This document shows positions 38,054-46,421 of a stretch of DNA of 64,000 bases, piece by piece; within the stretch, counting starts at the first letter, position 1; the number at the start of each line of letters is the position of its first letter. Under the pieces are notes generated by a model. The model was given only the letters and a program-made list of their open reading frames with translations. It did no database searches and was not told the DNA's origin. Both the position numbers and the translations under genes were made by a program. Source of the DNA: CAWJJM01 sp963843275 (lineage in GTDB: Bacteria > Acidobacteriota > Thermoanaerobaculia > Multivoradales > JBCCEF01); the NCBI GenBank assembly GCA_963843275.1, contig CAWJJM010000012.1:1488001-1552000 (forward strand), written 5' to 3'.

Positions 38054-39859
38054 CTAGGTGAGCGGCCAGACGATGGGCAGCACCAGCATCACCACCGCGA
38101 ACAGCAGCACCAGCAGCGGCGCGCCGACCCGCCAGTAGTCGCGGAACGAGTAACCGCCCGCGCCCATCACCAGCAGGTTGACGGGGTGGCCCAGGGGCGA
38201 GGCGAAGGCCATCGAGGTGCCCAGGGCCACGGCCATCGCGACGCTGCGCGGCTCCATCCCCGCCTGGGTCGCCGCGGTGATCGCCACCGGTGCCATCATC
38301 GCGGCCACCGCGGCGCCGTTGATCGCCTGCACCAGCACCGCGGTCAGCAGGAACAGACCGGCGAGCACGGCGCGCGGTCCCCAGCCACCCACCAGGGCGA
38401 GTACCGCGTCCGCCATCAGGGTGGCGGCGCCGGTCTTGGTCAGGGCCACGCCCAGCGGCAGCATGCCGGCGACGAGGAAGACGGTGCGCCACTCCACCGC
38501 CTGGTAGGCCTGGTCCATGGTGAGGAGGCCGACGAGCACCATCGCCAACGCCCCGGAGAGGATCACCTCTCCCGTGGGCAGCGGCGCCAGGATGGCGACC
38601 GCGAGGGTGACGACGGTGATGCCGAGGCCGAGCCAGCGGCGGCCGCGGGGCAGCGGAGCGCGGCGCTCCCGCTCCTCGTGCAGCAGGATGAGGTCCGGCT
38701 CGTCCCCGAGCACGTCGAGGCTCTTGCGCTCCCCCTGCAGGAGCAGGCCGTCGCCGAACTCCAGCGCCAGGTCGGGGAGGTCGTCGGTCACCGGCTGTCC
38801 GGCCCGCCAGACCGCCAACACGGTCATCCCGAGGCGGCTGCGGAAGTGCGCCTCGCGCAGGGTCTTGCCGACCAGCGACGAGCGCGGCGACAGCATCGCC
38901 TCGACCACCACCGTGCGCCGCGACTCGAGGTCCTGCTCGCGCCAGTCGCGCGCCGGCAGGATCTCCAGGTAGGGCTCGACGTCGCGCTGGCGGAAGTCGG
39001 CCTCGTCGCCCTGGAACACCAACACGTCGCCCTCCTCGACCACGGAGTCGGGGGCCAGGGTGTGGATCGTCCGCTCGCCCCGCTCGATCGCCACCACGCT
39101 GAGGCGGTAGAGCTCGCGCAGGGTGCTTTCGGCCAGGGTGCTGCCGACCAGTCGCGAGCCCGCTGGCACGCGGGCCCGGAAGAGGCGCTCCTCGAGGCGG
39201 TAGATGCCCACCAGGTCCGGGGTCGAGGCGGGGAAACGCTGGGCCATCGACTGTGCCGGCAGCCGCCGGCGCCCGACCAGCGCCATGTAGAGGATCCCGA
39301 CGGCGACGATCGGCAGGCCGACCGGGGCGAAGTCGAGCAGGCCGAAGCCCGCGCTTCCGGAGTCGCGCAGCAGGCTGCCCACCACGATGTTGCTGGTGGT
39401 CAGCAGGGTCGCCATGCCGCCCATCACCGTGGCGAAGGCGAGCGGCATCAGCAGCCGCGACGGGCTCACCCGGGCGCGCTGCGCCGCCGCGGAGACGCCG
39501 GGCAGCAGCACCGCCGCCGCGGCGATGTTGTTCATCACCAGCGAGAAGGTGGCACCGGCCAGCATCACCACCACCACCATCCTCGTCTCGCTACCGCCGG
39601 AGACGCGCGCGATCCAGCCGCCGGTGAGCTCGGCGATGCCGCTGCGCTGCAGGCCTTCGGCGAGGATGAAGATGGCGAGGATGGTGATGACCGCGGATCG
39701 GCTGAAGCCGGAGAAGGTCTCCTGCGGGGTCAGCACGCCGGTGGCGCCGAGGACCAGCACCGCGAGCAACGCCACCACGTCCGGGCGCAGCCGGTCGCTG
39801 ACCATGAGCACCGCCGCCACCACCAGCACCGCCAGGGTGATCCCGGCCGCGGCGCTCAT
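38054..39859 (-). CDS. SLC13/CitT-type anion permease with two TrkA-C domains
   Basis: A 601-residue inner-membrane transporter. Two clusters of hydrophobic helices (about 1-200 and 400-601) flank a soluble middle with two RCK/TrkA-C-type domains (around LVGSTLAESTLRELYRLSVV and LVGKTLREAHFRSRLGMTVL). The re-entrant loop motifs LLTTSNIVVGSLL and ASPLGHPVNLLVMG are typical of divalent anion/sodium symporters. Members of this TrkA-C-containing branch transport sulfate, citrate or other anions; the substrate is not predictable. The flanking genes are on the opposite strand. Confidence 0.88.
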   Translation of the reverse strand: MSAAAGITLAVLVVAAVLMVSDRLRPDVVALLAVLVLGATGVLTPQETFSGFSRSAVITILAIFILAEGLQRSGIAELTGGWIARVSGGSETRMVVVVMLAGATFSLVMNNIAAAAVLLPGVSAAAQRARVSPSRLLMPLAFATVMGGMATLLTTSNIVVGSLLRDSGSAGFGLLDFAPVGLPIVAVGILYMALVGRRRLPAQSMAQRFPASTPDLVGIYRLEERLFRARVPAGSRLVGSTLAESTLRELYRLSVVAIERGERTIHTLAPDSVVEEGDVLVFQGDEADFRQRDVEPYLEILPARDWREQDLESRRTVVVEAMLSPRSSLVGKTLREAHFRSRLGMTVLAVWRAGQPVTDDLPDLALEFGDGLLLQGERKSLDVLGDEPDLILLHEERERRAPLPRGRRWLGLGITVVTLAVAILAPLPTGEVILSGALAMVLVGLLTMDQAYQAVEWRTVFLVAGMLPLGVALTKTGAATLMADAVLALVGGWGPRAVLAGLFLLTAVLVQAINGAAVAAMMAPVAITAATQAGMEPRSVAMAVALGTSMAFASPLGHPVNLLVMGAGGYSFRDYWRVGAPLLVLLFAVVMLVLPIVWPLT

Positions 39860-40040
39860 CGCTCCCTCCCCCGCCCTCGCATCGCCGCCGATCCTACTGT
39901 GCCGACGGCCGTTGCGGGTCGAACCGGTGGCCGCAGCGGTCCCCGTTCGCCGGAGGGTCGGGCCGCTCGACGCCGGCGGCGAGCCGCGCGACCGGCTCCC
40001 CGGCGGACCGGCAGGGGACGCTTCGGGCTAGGATTCCGGC

Positions 40041-40571
40041 ATGAGCAGCCCTCCTCTCCTCCGGCCGGTGGCCGGCGACGCGGCCCCCTACTACTTCACC
40101 TACATCGACCAGGTGCCCGACGGAGACGTGCTCGACGTGCTCGCCGGCGGCGTCGCGGAGACCCGCCAGCGCCTCGCCGGGCTCCCCCCCGAGCGCGAGG
40201 CACACCGCTACGCGCCGGGCAAGTGGTCGCTGCGCGAGGTGATCGGCCACGTGGTCGACGCCGAGCGCGTCTTCGGCTTCCGCGCCTTCCACATCGCCCG
40301 CGGCGACACGGCGCCGCTGCCCTCGATGGACCAGGACGCCTACGCCGCCCTGTCGGGAGCGGCCGACCGTCCGCTGGCCGATCTCCTCGACGAGCTCGAT
40401 CACCTGCGCGCCGCCCACCTGCGGCTGTTCCGCGCCCTCGACGCCGCGGCCTGGGAGCGCACCGGGTCCGCCTCGGGCGTCCCGTTCAAGGCGCGGGCCC
40501 TGCCGTTCGTGATGGCGGGTCACGAGATCCACCACCGCCGCATCCTCACCGAGCGCTACCTCGCGCCCTGA
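40041..40571 (+). CDS. DinB-family putative metal-dependent enzyme
   Basis: A 176-residue four-helix-bundle protein of the DinB/YfiT superfamily. The three metal-ligand histidines are seen as SLREVIGHVVDAERVF (one His) and GHEIHHRRILTER (two His). Members include bacillithiol-, mycothiol- and maleylpyruvate-dependent transferases, so a thiol-dependent transferase or stress protein is possible. The ATG is preceded 6 bases upstream by TAGGAT (40029-40034), suggesting a leaderless message. The FAD monooxygenase follows by 30 bases, probably in the same transcript. The gap 39860-40040 holds no gene. Confidence 0.85.
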   Translation: MSSPPLLRPVAGDAAPYYFTYIDQVPDGDVLDVLAGGVAETRQRLAGLPPEREAHRYAPGKWSLREVIGHVVDAERVFGFRAFHIARGDTAPLPSMDQDAYAALSGAADRPLADLLDELDHLRAAHLRLFRALDAAAWERTGSASGVPFKARALPFVMAGHEIHHRRILTERYLAP

Positions 40572-40601
40572 CCCGGCCGGCGGCGGCGGCGACCCGATCG
40601 C

Positions 40602-41798
40602 ATGAGCGGAGCGGACCCTCTCGAGGTGGTCGTGGTCGGCGGCGGCATCGCCGGCCTGTCGCTGGCGCTGGCACTGCGGCGGCGCGGGCACCGGCCGACG
40701 GTCGTCGAGCGGGCGCCGGGCCTGCGCGACGCGGGCTACATGATGGACTTCTTCGGGCCGGGCTTCACCGCCGCCGAGCGCCTCGAGCTGCTCCCGGAGC
40801 TGGCCCGCATCCACTTCCCGATCGACCGGCTCGCCTTCGTCGACCGCGACGCCGAACGCTTCGCGCTCCCCTACCCGCTGCTGCGCCGGCGCTGGTTCGC
40901 CGACCGCCACTTCAACTTCCTCCGCGGCGACCTCGAGCGGGTGCTCTACGAGCGGATCCGCGACGAGGTGGAGGTCCGGTTCGGCTCCACCGTCGTCGCG
41001 TGGGAGGACGGCGGCGACCGTCTCGCCGTCACGCTCGACGACGGCACCGCCCTCGAGGCCGACGCGCTGGTCGGCGCCGACGGCGTCCACTCGGCCCTCC
41101 GCGAGCGGCTCTTCGCCACCGACGGACCGGGCGCCCTGCGCCGGCTCGGACTCCGCATGGCCGCCTGGGTGCTCGCCGACCCCGAGCTCGGCGAGCGGAT
41201 CGGCGCCTCCTTCCAGACCCTCACCGTCCCCGGGCGCCAGGTGTCGGTCTACCCCATCCGCGGCGGCCGACTCGCCACCTTCTTCCTGGCCGAGGACGGC
41301 CGCGGACCGGCGCCGGGCAGCGCCCCGCCGGCGGCGGTGCTCGCCGCGACCTACGGCGACCTCGGCTGGGTCGTGCCGCGTCTGCTCGCCGGCCTGCCCA
41401 CCGACGGAAGCCTCCTGCACGACGAGGTCGAGCAGGTGGAGCTGCCGCGCTGGACGCGGGGGCGGGTGGGGTTGCTCGGCGACGCCGCGGGCTGCGTCTC
41501 GCCGCTCGCCGGCGAGGGCGCCTCGCTCGCCATGGCCGCCGGCTGGGTGCTCGCCGAGGAGCTCGACCGCTCGCCGGGAGACGTCGCGGCGGCGCTCGAG
41601 CGCTACGCCGACCGCGTGCGGCCGAGGGTGGTGCGGGAGCAGGCCTCCGGCCGGCGGATCGCGCGCTGGTTCGTGCCCCCGGACCGGCTGCGTCTGACCC
41701 TCCGCGATCTGGTCTTGCGCGCCTCGCTCCTGCCGCCGGTGGCGGCGCTCGTGCGCCGCGGCTTCGCGGCGTCCGCGGGCCTCCTCGACGGCGGCTGA
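40602..41798 (+). CDS. FAD-dependent aromatic monooxygenase-like protein
   Basis: A 398-residue group-A flavin monooxygenase. It has the FAD Rossmann motif VVVVGGGIAGLSLALALRRR, the DG-type motif ADALVGADGVHSALRE, and the second FAD motif GRVGLLGDAAGCVSPLAGEG near residue 290, the complete set for PHBH/TetX-like enzymes. These use NAD(P)H and oxygen to hydroxylate aromatic or polyketide-like substrates; the substrate is unknown. An in-line C-terminal hydrophobic helix (LVLRASLLPPVAALVRRGF) could associate with the membrane. It is followed by the riboswitch operon. Confidence 0.87.
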   Translation: MSGADPLEVVVVGGGIAGLSLALALRRRGHRPTVVERAPGLRDAGYMMDFFGPGFTAAERLELLPELARIHFPIDRLAFVDRDAERFALPYPLLRRRWFADRHFNFLRGDLERVLYERIRDEVEVRFGSTVVAWEDGGDRLAVTLDDGTALEADALVGADGVHSALRERLFATDGPGALRRLGLRMAAWVLADPELGERIGASFQTLTVPGRQVSVYPIRGGRLATFFLAEDGRGPAPGSAPPAAVLAATYGDLGWVVPRLLAGLPTDGSLLHDEVEQVELPRWTRGRVGLLGDAAGCVSPLAGEGASLAMAAGWVLAEELDRSPGDVAAALERYADRVRPRVVREQASGRRIARWFVPPDRLRLTLRDLVLRASLLPPVAALVRRGFAASAGLLDGG

Positions 41799-41842
41799 CA
41801 CCGGCCGGCCGTAGGGCTCGAAAAGGTCCGCCGAGGACGCTC

Positions 41843-41871
41843 TTGACCCCCCGTCGGGTCTGCCCTAGACT
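41843..41871 (+). promoter_or_regulatory. Sigma70 promoter of the riboswitch operon
   Basis: TTGACC (41843-41848) and TAGACT (41866-41871) are separated by 17 bases. Transcription would begin near 41878, just before the riboswitch. Confidence 0.8.
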
Positions 41872-41885
41872 GCCGCCGATCAACC

Positions 41886-41962
41886 GATCCAGAGCAAACC
41901 CGTCGCGAGGCGGGGGCGCAAAGCCGCGGGTCTCGCGAGAGACTGCCGGGCCGCTCGGGGCG
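41886..41962 (+). promoter_or_regulatory. GEMM-I cyclic dinucleotide riboswitch (c-di-GMP or 3',3'-cGAMP)
   Basis: The segment matches the GEMM-I aptamer in order. P1 pairs CCAGAGC (41889-41895) with GCTCGGG (41953-41959). CAAACC then leads into P2, CCCGTC-GCGA-GGCGGG (41899-41914), with the GNRA tetraloop needed for tertiary docking. The most conserved block, GGCGCAAAGCC, is at 41915-41925. P3 is GTCTC-GCGA-GAGAC (41930-41943), followed by CTGCCGGG. As I recall the Vc2 numbering, the residue equivalent to ligand-selecting G20 is A at 41893, the mark of the cGAMP-preferring GEMM-Ib subclass. About 140 bases of leader follow; I see no clear terminator in it, so the mode of control is open. Confidence 0.85.
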
Positions 41963-42100
41963 ACTCGATTCGTGTGGTACCGGTGCGATCGGCGCGCCGG
42001 ATTTGGAGTCCATCGCGGAAGGGCCTGGGAGCCACCGAGCGGCGCGGAGCGCGTGCGAAGTGTCTTCCGATCGGCCCCCGCAGAAAGGAAGACGCGGAAC

Positions 42101-42592
42101 ATGATGCAGTCCCTCTCGTTGAGGCGCTTGTCCCTGGGCACCGTCGCCCTCGCCGCCGTCGCGGCGCTCGGCGGGGTGGCCTCGGCCGAGGAGCCGGCCG
42201 CCACCGCGGCCCCCCCGGCACACCTGATCACGGTTCCCCACGCCACCCTGCTCAGCGGCCCGGCGACGCTCGCCGGGGGTGACAGCGGGGTCGGCGAGGG
42301 GATGCGGGCCGCGATCGATCCGGTGACCGGCGAGCTCCGGCCGCCGTCCGCCGCCCAGCTCCGGCTTCTCGACGCGCAGTCGGCCACCCTCGGCCTCCGC
42401 ACCGCCGCCGCCCCCGTGCAGGTCGAGCGGCCCGACGGCACCGTGATGATGGCCCTCTCCGCCGAGCTGATGAACTACTCGATCGCCGAGATCGGGCTCG
42501 ATGGAACGGTCTCGTTCCGCTGCGTCGACGGCCCCACCCAGGCCGACATCGACGTCTACACGCCGGGCGCCGGCACCCGCGAGGTGAAGTAG
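42101..42592 (+). CDS. Secreted protein of unknown function, first gene of the riboswitch operon
   Basis: A 163-residue exported protein: Arg-rich start, hydrophobic core (about residues 12-27) and VASAEE cleavage site. The mature part is soluble and acidic; DPVTGELRPPSAAQLRLLDAQ resembles stretches found in other secreted proteins that lie beside proteases in soil bacteria, but I cannot name the family. One Cys occurs near the end (FRCVDGPTQAD). An AAAGGAAG ribosome site precedes the ATG. It ends 2 bases before the metalloprotease start, so the two are translated from the same riboswitch-controlled message; a chaperone, inhibitor or partner role is a guess. Confidence 0.8.
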   Translation: MMQSLSLRRLSLGTVALAAVAALGGVASAEEPAATAAPPAHLITVPHATLLSGPATLAGGDSGVGEGMRAAIDPVTGELRPPSAAQLRLLDAQSATLGLRTAAAPVQVERPDGTVMMALSAELMNYSIAEIGLDGTVSFRCVDGPTQADIDVYTPGAGTREVK

Positions 42593-42594
42593 CG

Positions 42595-43992
42595 ATGCGT
42601 CGCATCCTCAAGCCGCGCGCGGTCGCGCTGTTCGCTGCCCTCGTCCTCGTCGTCGCCGTCGCGACGACGGCTTCCGCCGCCACGCTGTACCTGATCAACT
42701 TCGACCCGCCCGGTGCCGGCCTCAACGACCCGACGCCGGCGGCCCCCGTGGGCGGCAACCCGGGCACCACCCTGGGCGACCAGCGCATCAACGTCTACCT
42801 CTATGCCGCAAACCTCTGGGGGAGCGTCATCGACAGCTCGGAGCCCATCTACGTCGGCGCCAGCTTCGCGCCCCTCTCGTGCACGCCCACCTCGGGCACC
42901 CTGGGCTCGGCCGGGACGACCTTCATCTTCCGTGACTTCCCGGGCGCGCCGCTGGCCGGCACCTGGTACCACTCGGCGCTCACCGACGCTCTCTACGGGG
43001 GCGATGGCGCCCCCGGCTACGTCGACATCAACTCCCGGTTCAACTCGAGCATCGGAACGGATCCCGGCTGCCTGACGGGGCGCAACTGGTACTACGGCCT
43101 CGACGGGAACGAGGGCAACGACTTCGACTTCCTCGCCGTCGTCACCCACGAGATCGCCCACGGCCTCGGCTTCTCGAACTTCGTCAACGAGGCCACCGGG
43201 GCGATGCAGAGCGGCTTCACGGACGTCTACAACCACTTCACCTACGACACCACCACGGGGATGACCTGGGAGGACATGGCGACCGACGCGGACCGTGCCG
43301 CGGCCGCCGTCAACGACCGCAACGAGGTGTGGATCGGACCCGAGGTCGCCGCCGAGGCGCCGTCGGTGCTCGGACCGCGCCCGTCGCTGGTGGTGCTCAA
43401 CCCCTTCGACGTCGCCGGCAGCTACGAGGTGCAGACGGCGACCTTCGGGGCGCCGCTGGGCACCGGCGGCGGGGTGAGCGGCCTGATGGTGGTGGCCAAC
43501 GACGGGACCGGCGACACCGCCGACGCCTGCGAACCGCTGATCACGCCCACGCCGGGCAAGATCGTGCTGGTGAACCGCGGCGCCTGCACCTTCGTCCAGA
43601 AGGCCGCCAACGCGCAGGCGGCCGGCGCCAAGGGGATCGTGGTGGCCAACAACACGGCGGTGGGCCTCCCCGGCATGGGCGGTACCGACCCGTCGATCAC
43701 CATCCCCGCGATCGGCATCACCCAGGCGCTCGGCGCCGCGCTGAAGGCGGCGTGGAAGCCGAACCTCAAGCTGGTGCTCGACAGCAACGTGCTGGCGGGG
43801 ACGCAGGACGGCTGGCTGCGGATCTACGCGCCGAACCCGGTGGCCTCCGGCTCGTCCGGCTCGCACTGGGACGTGACGGCGACCCCGAACCTGCTGATGG
43901 AGCCCTTCATCAATCCCGACCTGGCGCCCACGGTGACGCTCGACCTCACCCCGGCCCTGCTCCAGGACATCGGCTGGACGCTGCTGCCCTAG
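42595..43992 (+). CDS. Secreted zinc metalloprotease with PA domain
   Basis: A 465-residue exported protein (signal peptide residues ~1-28, ASAA site). The zinc site VVTHEIAHGLGFSNF (near residue 185) is HExxHxxGF, the metzincin-like pattern with His-Glu-His; the third ligand position is filled by Gly-Phe rather than a clear His or Asp, so the exact clan is unclear. A protease-associated (PA) domain lies at about 275-400 (VVLNPFDVAGSYEV to ALKAAWKPNLKLV, with GKIVLVNRGACTFVQKAANAQ as its core). The end, TPALLQDIGWTLLP, resembles the conserved tail of similar secreted proteins. It sits after the riboswitch and ends in a strong terminator. Confidence 0.85.
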   Translation: MRRILKPRAVALFAALVLVVAVATTASAATLYLINFDPPGAGLNDPTPAAPVGGNPGTTLGDQRINVYLYAANLWGSVIDSSEPIYVGASFAPLSCTPTSGTLGSAGTTFIFRDFPGAPLAGTWYHSALTDALYGGDGAPGYVDINSRFNSSIGTDPGCLTGRNWYYGLDGNEGNDFDFLAVVTHEIAHGLGFSNFVNEATGAMQSGFTDVYNHFTYDTTTGMTWEDMATDADRAAAAVNDRNEVWIGPEVAAEAPSVLGPRPSLVVLNPFDVAGSYEVQTATFGAPLGTGGGVSGLMVVANDGTGDTADACEPLITPTPGKIVLVNRGACTFVQKAANAQAAGAKGIVVANNTAVGLPGMGGTDPSITIPAIGITQALGAALKAAWKPNLKLVLDSNVLAGTQDGWLRIYAPNPVASGSSGSHWDVTATPNLLMEPFINPDLAPTVTLDLTPALLQDIGWTLLP

Positions 43993-44004
43993 CAGCGCGC
44001 TCGA

Positions 44005-44030
44005 CCCCGGGCGGGGCGACCCGCCCGGGG
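44005..44030 (+). terminator. Rho-independent terminator of the protease operon
   Basis: CCCCGGGCGGG-GCGA-CCCGCCCGGGG is a perfect 11-base-pair hairpin with a GNRA loop, followed by CTTTCCTCTCT, 12 bases after the protease stop. It is the clearest terminator in the window. Confidence 0.88.
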
Positions 44031-44074
44031 CTTTCCTCTCTCCGATCCGAGAACGCGGAGAGCCCGCGACGGGC

Positions 44075-45469
44075 TCAGGACACGGCGTCGCCGGCGGCCA
44101 CGCCGGCGGGACGGGCGCCCACCTCGAGCTGCCAGCGCAGGTGCCGCACCGCCTCGGCGGTCATCGTCTCCGCCAGGACCGCCTTCTGGAAGACCAGCAG
44201 CGCCGCCAGCGCGTGCTGCGGCACGTCCTGGGCCGCGAAGACGAACTCCATCAGCCGCGCCATGCGCTTCGCCTCGATGGTCCTCCCCTGCTCGAGGTAG
44301 AGCGCGGTGAGGTCGAGCGACAGGATGGCCGCCGACAGGTTGCGCCGCTGCTCGAGGAAGCCGTTGCGCGAGCGCAGCAGCAGCTCCTCCGCCTCCCCCA
44401 GCCGCGAGCAGCCCCAGGCGATGCGGCCGTCGAGCTGGTGCTTGAGCGGCAGCGCCGCGCCGTCGCGCAGGCGTTCGCGGTAGAGCGGCTCGTGGCGGCG
44501 GACCAGCTCGTCGGCCTCCGCGAAGCGCTCCAGGTCGCACAGCGCCAGGGCGAGGTTGGAAGTGGCCTGCAGGTAGAGGTCGGGGTGCTCGGTCGCCGCC
44601 ACCGTGCGCAGCACTTCGCGCTGGGTCGCCGCGGCCTCCTCGAGCTCGCCGCTGCGGCGCTCGACGATGCCCCGCTTCACCAGCACCTGTGCGAGCTCCT
44701 CGGCGGCGCCCTCGCTCCGGTAGAGCAGCGCCGCCTGGTCGAGCAGCCGCAGCGCCTCGCCGAGCCGCCCCTGGTCGGCGTTGAGCGACGCCTCGAGACG
44801 CGACACCTCGGCGTGCACCAGCGGCTCGTCGAGGACCTCGCGCGCCAGCCGGGCGCGCAGCGAGTTGAAGGCCTGCTCGGCCGCCCGGAGGTCGCCGGCG
44901 ACCCGCAGGGCGTTGCCCCGCCAGGCCTCGGCGCGCACCCGCAGCACGCGGCCCCACGAGCGGTCCAGCGCCCCCGGCGTCCACAGCACCACCACCGGCA
45001 CCAGCTCGGCGAGGTTGATCGCCTCGACGGCGTTCTGGTGCACCTCGCGCCGGCAGCGCTCGAGCAGCAGCTCGGCGAACGCGCGGGAGCGGAAGCGGGA
45101 GCGGGCGCGGACCACCCGCTCCTCGCGCTGCTCCGCCGGCAGTGCGAGGAGCACGGCGAGGTCCTTGCGCGCGCGCCGGCGCTCCTCGCGCACCCGCTGC
45201 ACCCACCCCGCCGCGCCGTTCTCCGCCGGCCGCAGCGAGGTCACGGAGCGGGGGTCGGGGAGGGCGTTCTCCGCCGGAGCGTCCGCCGTCGTCGCGTCGG
45301 CCTCCGCCTCGAGGAGGTCGCCGTGGCCGTCGCCCCGCAGCAGGGCGAGCGTCTCGCCGCACTCGGGGCACACCTCACCCAGGTGCGCGAGGATCGCCCG
45401 CAGCAACGTCTTCGGCGGTAGATGACCCTCGACCACGAGGCTGAGGAGCTCCAGATCGATGTGGCGCAT
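44075..45469 (-). CDS. TPR-repeat protein with N-terminal putative zinc-binding domain
   Basis: A 464-residue cytoplasmic protein. The first ~45 residues (HIDLELLSLVVEGHLPPKTL, then HLGEVCPECGETL) look like the short His/Cys zinc-binding module seen in anti-sigma or regulatory proteins. The remainder is a long array of helical repeats with TPR-like Leu/Ala patterns (for example RGNALRVAGDLRAAEQAFNS and LYLQATSNLALALCDLERFAEA). No catalytic domain is visible. Together they suggest a protein-interaction or regulatory role. The ATG at 45469 is preferred to 45547 because the HLPP/CxxC module begins there and a GGGAGA site precedes it. A sigma70 promoter lies about 40 bases upstream. Confidence 0.8.
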   Translation of the reverse strand: MRHIDLELLSLVVEGHLPPKTLLRAILAHLGEVCPECGETLALLRGDGHGDLLEAEADATTADAPAENALPDPRSVTSLRPAENGAAGWVQRVREERRRARKDLAVLLALPAEQREERVVRARSRFRSRAFAELLLERCRREVHQNAVEAINLAELVPVVVLWTPGALDRSWGRVLRVRAEAWRGNALRVAGDLRAAEQAFNSLRARLAREVLDEPLVHAEVSRLEASLNADQGRLGEALRLLDQAALLYRSEGAAEELAQVLVKRGIVERRSGELEEAAATQREVLRTVAATEHPDLYLQATSNLALALCDLERFAEADELVRRHEPLYRERLRDGAALPLKHQLDGRIAWGCSRLGEAEELLLRSRNGFLEQRRNLSAAILSLDLTALYLEQGRTIEAKRMARLMEFVFAAQDVPQHALAALLVFQKAVLAETMTAEAVRHLRWQLEVGARPAGVAAGDAVS

Positions 45470-45780
45470 GCGGCTGTCTCCCGGTCGTGTGAATGCTTCC
45501 TGTCTTAGTAGTATCGCTGACGGCCGTTTCGTAGACAAGAAACCCACAATTCCTCGAAATCACCCCTCCCCGCCCCCCCCCGGCAGCGCCACCCCGCCCC
45601 CCGGCGGGCCGCGGCGCGCCCCGAGAGGCGGCGCGCCGCGCCCGGTGCGCCGCCCAGCCAGGCGGCGGAGACGGGGGGAGTGGCGGGAGCGCGAGGGAGG
45701 GAGGCTGAGGCGACCTCGAGGACGCCGCAGGCCTTCCGGGAGAGCGGCGACGCCGCAGATCGATCTGCCTCACCCGTCGC
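45470..45780. other. Non-coding stretch with hairpin and palindrome
   Basis: No gene is supported here. The section nearest the TPR gene holds its promoter. Beyond it is a very GC-rich, partly low-complexity stretch with a 10-base-pair hairpin (45611-45620 paired with 45630-45639) and a perfect 14-base palindrome GCAGATCGATCTGC at 45755-45768, 12 bases beyond the stop of the small secreted gene. The hairpin could end transcription from that gene, but no T-tract follows on the minus strand. Confidence 0.5.
45510..45538 (-). promoter_or_regulatory. Promoter of the TPR gene
   Basis: On the minus strand TTGTCT (45538-45533) and GATACT (45515-45510) are 17 bases apart, about 40 bases before the ATG at 45469. 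Confidence 0.65.
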
Positions 45781-46101
45781 CTAGCCGTCGGGATCCCAGT
45801 CCGGCGCCGTATCCCCCTCGTCCGGTGCCGCCGTCGAGAGCAGCGACGACGTGCCGTCGCCGGGTGCCAGCGCCGCCGGCGAGTCGGTGGTCTGGCCCTG
45901 CGTCGGCTGCGAAGCGGCGGCACCCACCGCGTGCGGAGCGAGCGTGAACAGGCTCAGCGCCTGCTGCGCCCATCGGCTGACCATCCCCCAGGCGTCGAAA
46001 CCCGGCGCGTCCGCCGCGCCTGCCGCCCAGGCCGACGGAGCGACCAACAGGATCGAGATCACCAGGGTGGCGGCCAGAGCTCTCGGCAGCTTCGTCCTCA
46101 T
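45781..46101 (-). CDS. Small secreted protein, unknown function
   Basis: A 106-residue protein with a strong signal peptide (basic MRTKLPRA, hydrophobic core to about residue 22, then PSAWAAGA). The mature part is short, Gly/Ala/Ser/Thr/Asp-rich and acidic at the C-terminus (DEGDTAPDWDPDG), with one amphipathic segment around WGMVSRWAQQALSLFTLAP. There is no known domain. The ATG at 46101 is chosen because GGAGGAG precedes it at ideal spacing; the longer frame from 46179 lacks a ribosome site. It is divergent from the cupredoxin-like lipoprotein across an AT-rich promoter zone. Confidence 0.7.
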   Translation of the reverse strand: MRTKLPRALAATLVISILLVAPSAWAAGAADAPGFDAWGMVSRWAQQALSLFTLAPHAVGAAASQPTQGQTTDSPAALAPGDGTSSLLSTAAPDEGDTAPDWDPDG

Positions 46102-46421
46102 CTCTCCTCCTCGGGGGAGCGGATCGCCCCGCCGGCCGGATGCCGGCCACCGCCCGCTCCAGGATCCCTCGCCCGGCACACTAATACATTGCGAAGAGAC
46201 TTGCAGCCCAGCTATCTTGGTCGTAAAACGTCTTTCTAGGATACCACGGTCGAAAAGTTATCCGCAAGCGTGACGACCATTCGGCCTCCGACCCCTCTCC
46301 GGACCGCCGTCGCTCTCCCCGGCAGTGCGGTCCCCGTCGCCGGGACCGCTATCCTGGAGAGGTTCCTACGCAACCCTGAGAATCCCTCACCGCGGTGCGC
46401 GCCACCGGGAAAGGAGAGCAC
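46102..46421. other. AT-rich divergent control region
   Basis: This 320-base gap between divergent secreted-protein genes contains no gene. The part 46180-46265 is unusually AT-rich for this genome. On the plus strand TTGGTC (46217-46222) and GATACC (46240-46245) are 17 bases apart; TATCCT at 46350-46355 is another -10 candidate. On the minus strand TATTAG (46186-46181) could be a -10 for the small secreted gene. No repeat or riboswitch match was found. Confidence 0.5.

Noticed and set aside
37061..42592. An open frame of 1843 codons on the plus strand
   Set aside because: It crosses the opposite-strand SLC13 transporter and out-of-frame parts of the RNA methyltransferase and monooxygenase genes. 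Only the last 164 codons (from 42101) have a signal peptide and ribosome site. Long open shadow frames are normal at this GC content.
45548..45780. Repeats in the GC-rich gap as a CRISPR array or origin
   Set aside because: There are no regular repeats or spacers and no DnaA-box cluster, only one hairpin and one 14-base palindrome.
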